The notes below the pieces were generated by a model. The model was not told the origin of the DNA. It worked only from the letters and a program-made list of their open reading frames with translations, and ran no database searches. DNA of 5,186 nucleotides from Polyangia bacterium (lineage in GTDB: Bacteria; Myxococcota_A; Polyangia; Polyangiales; Polyangiaceae), in assembly GCA_030433055.1 (NCBI GenBank), contig JAUILJ010000652.1, positions 1 through 5,186 on the forward strand. The letters are read 5' to 3'. Position 1 is the first letter of the stretch. Each line of letters opens with the position of its first letter. This document shows, one piece after another, positions 4,289 through 5,186 of this stretch. The translations under genes and the position numbers were made by a program.

Positions 4289-5186
4289 ATGAACGCCACG
4301 AAGAAGAAGCCCGTCGGACGCGCCAGCAAGACGACGCCGCCCCCTAGCCCCGAAGGAGTCGCCTCAAACACAGCCGCGCCGGGTGACGCCGTCACCGCCG
4401 AAGGCAGCCCTGCCAGCCCTGCCGACGCGCGACCGAAGGCCAAAGCAAGGAAGAAGCCCGTCGCGAAGAGGAGCGCCACCAAGAAGAAGGCCGCCGCCAA
4501 GAAGAGCGCGTCAGAACCCGGGGACGACACCCGCAAGGGGGCTCGCGCCAGCAACCGCCCGGCGCGGAAGAGCAAGCCGCTGACCATCCTGATCACAGGC
4601 ATCAGCGGTACGCTCGCGCGTGGCGTCGCGCAGCGCCTAGCGACGCGCGGCCACAAGGTCCACGGCATCGACCGACGCCCGTGGCCCGACGCGCCCGAGG
4701 GGATCGAGATGCACCAGGCCGACATCCGCAAGCGGCCCGCCGAAGACGTCTTTCGCACCGCCAAGCCGGATGTGCTCGTGCACATGGCCACGGTCACACA
4801 TTTCACCACCGGGTTCGAGGAGCGCTACCGGATCAACCTCGGTGGTACCCGCAGGCTCTTCGAACACTGCGCCGAGTACGGCGTGAAACAGGCCCTCTTC
4901 GTGGGCCGCCACACCGTCTACGGCGCGGCCCCCGACGCCCCCCTCTACCACCGCGAAGAGGATCCCCCCATGGGCGGCTCCACCTTCCCCCAGCTCGCCG
5001 ACCTGGTCGGGGCCGACCTCTACGCCGGCTCCGCGCTGTGGCGTTGGCCGGAGGTGACCACGACCGTCTTGCGGGTGGTCTACACCCTCGGCCCGCTGCG
5101 CTACGGCACCCTGGCCTCGTTCCTCAAAGGCCCACGCGTCCCGATGGTGATGGGCTTTGACCCCCTGTACCAGTTCATGCACGAGG
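4289..5186 (+). CDS. Atypical extended SDR (epimerase-like) with lysine-rich N-terminal tail, 3' end outside window
   Basis: 299 complete codons are visible and the frame runs off the right edge. Residues 1-97 are a low-complexity, probably disordered tail rich in Lys, Ala, Pro and Ser. It has 17 Lys and 8 Arg against 7 acidic residues, with runs such as AKARKKPVAKRSATKKKA (51-68), like histone H1 tails. From about 98 a Rossmann domain of the extended short-chain dehydrogenase (NAD-dependent epimerase/dehydratase) family begins: LTILITGISGTLARGVAQRL (98-117, the TGxxGxxx cofactor loop), HKVHGIDRRP (122-131), DIRKRP (145-150), DVLVHMAT (161-168), INLGGTRRLFEHCAEYGVKQALFVG (182-206) and VYG (210-212). 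The catalytic Ser, Tyr and Lys are not at their usual places: VGRHTVYG replaces SSxxVYG, and STFPQLADL replaces the YxxxK segment. No ATG, GTG or TTG occurs in frame between 4292 and the cofactor loop, so the tail must be translated if the gene is. It lies 4 bp after the acyltransferase and is probably translationally coupled. Confidence 0.85.
   Translation, partial: MNATKKKPVGRASKTTPPPSPEGVASNTAAPGDAVTAEGSPASPADARPKAKARKKPVAKRSATKKKAAAKKSASEPGDDTRKGARASNRPARKSKPLTILITGISGTLARGVAQRLATRGHKVHGIDRRPWPDAPEGIEMHQADIRKRPAEDVFRTAKPDVLVHMATVTHFTTGFEERYRINLGGTRRLFEHCAEYGVKQALFVGRHTVYGAAPDAPLYHREEDPPMGGSTFPQLADLVGADLYAGSALWRWPEVTTTVLRVVYTLGPLRYGTLASFLKGPRVPMVMGFDPLYQFMHE

Noticed and set aside
4222..5182. 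Minus-strand frames opposite the SDR gene
   Set aside because: The hydrophobic Ala/Phe/Leu-rich stretch is simply the complement of the Lys-rich tail codons; the plus strand has the Rossmann domain.

Overview
The window is GC-rich chromosomal DNA, densely coding apart from one roughly 445-bp gap. It looks most like a deltaproteobacterial or Myxococcota-type genome. This placement is an inference from three things: the HU variant (an IPxLLKLKV core with a long basic C-terminal part), the pairing of a PlsC-like acyltransferase with an atypical SDR epimerase, and the strong G/C preference at codon third positions. No mobile element, CRISPR array, rRNA or tRNA was found.

Left side, minus strand, in order of transcription: a divergent biotin-carboxylase-like protein (start 3261), then ybeY (16S rRNA maturation endonuclease, start 1927), whose start codon overlaps the preceding stop as TGATG. 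A non-coding stretch (1045-1489) follows, then an HU-family nucleoid protein (start 1044), a strong intrinsic terminator (671-698), a 15-bp triple tandem repeat (619-663), and the 5' part of a helical-repeat protein (start 582) that runs off the left edge.

Right side, plus strand: a PlsC-family (lysophospholipid-type) acyltransferase (GTG start 3427), then, only 4 bp after its stop, an extended-SDR (epimerase-like) protein. The SDR has a lysine/alanine/proline-rich N-terminal tail of about 97 residues and runs off the right edge. The two units are divergent across a 165-bp intergenic region that contains an 18-bp inverted repeat.

The three most interesting points are all about departures from family norms. 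(1) The biotin-carboxylase homologue keeps the fold but lacks nearly every catalytic lysine/glutamate/asparagine, so it is probably a pseudoenzyme, and it is tightly coupled to ybeY. (2) The SDR carries a histone-H1-like basic tail and lacks the usual Ser/Tyr/Lys catalytic set. (3) HU has arginine in place of the DNA-kinking proline at the tip of its beta arm. The HU upstream region also has several palindromes, a promoter-like site and DnaA-box-like sequences. I found no clear defence, mobile or biosynthetic system; the acyltransferase-SDR pair is the best candidate for an under-described module.
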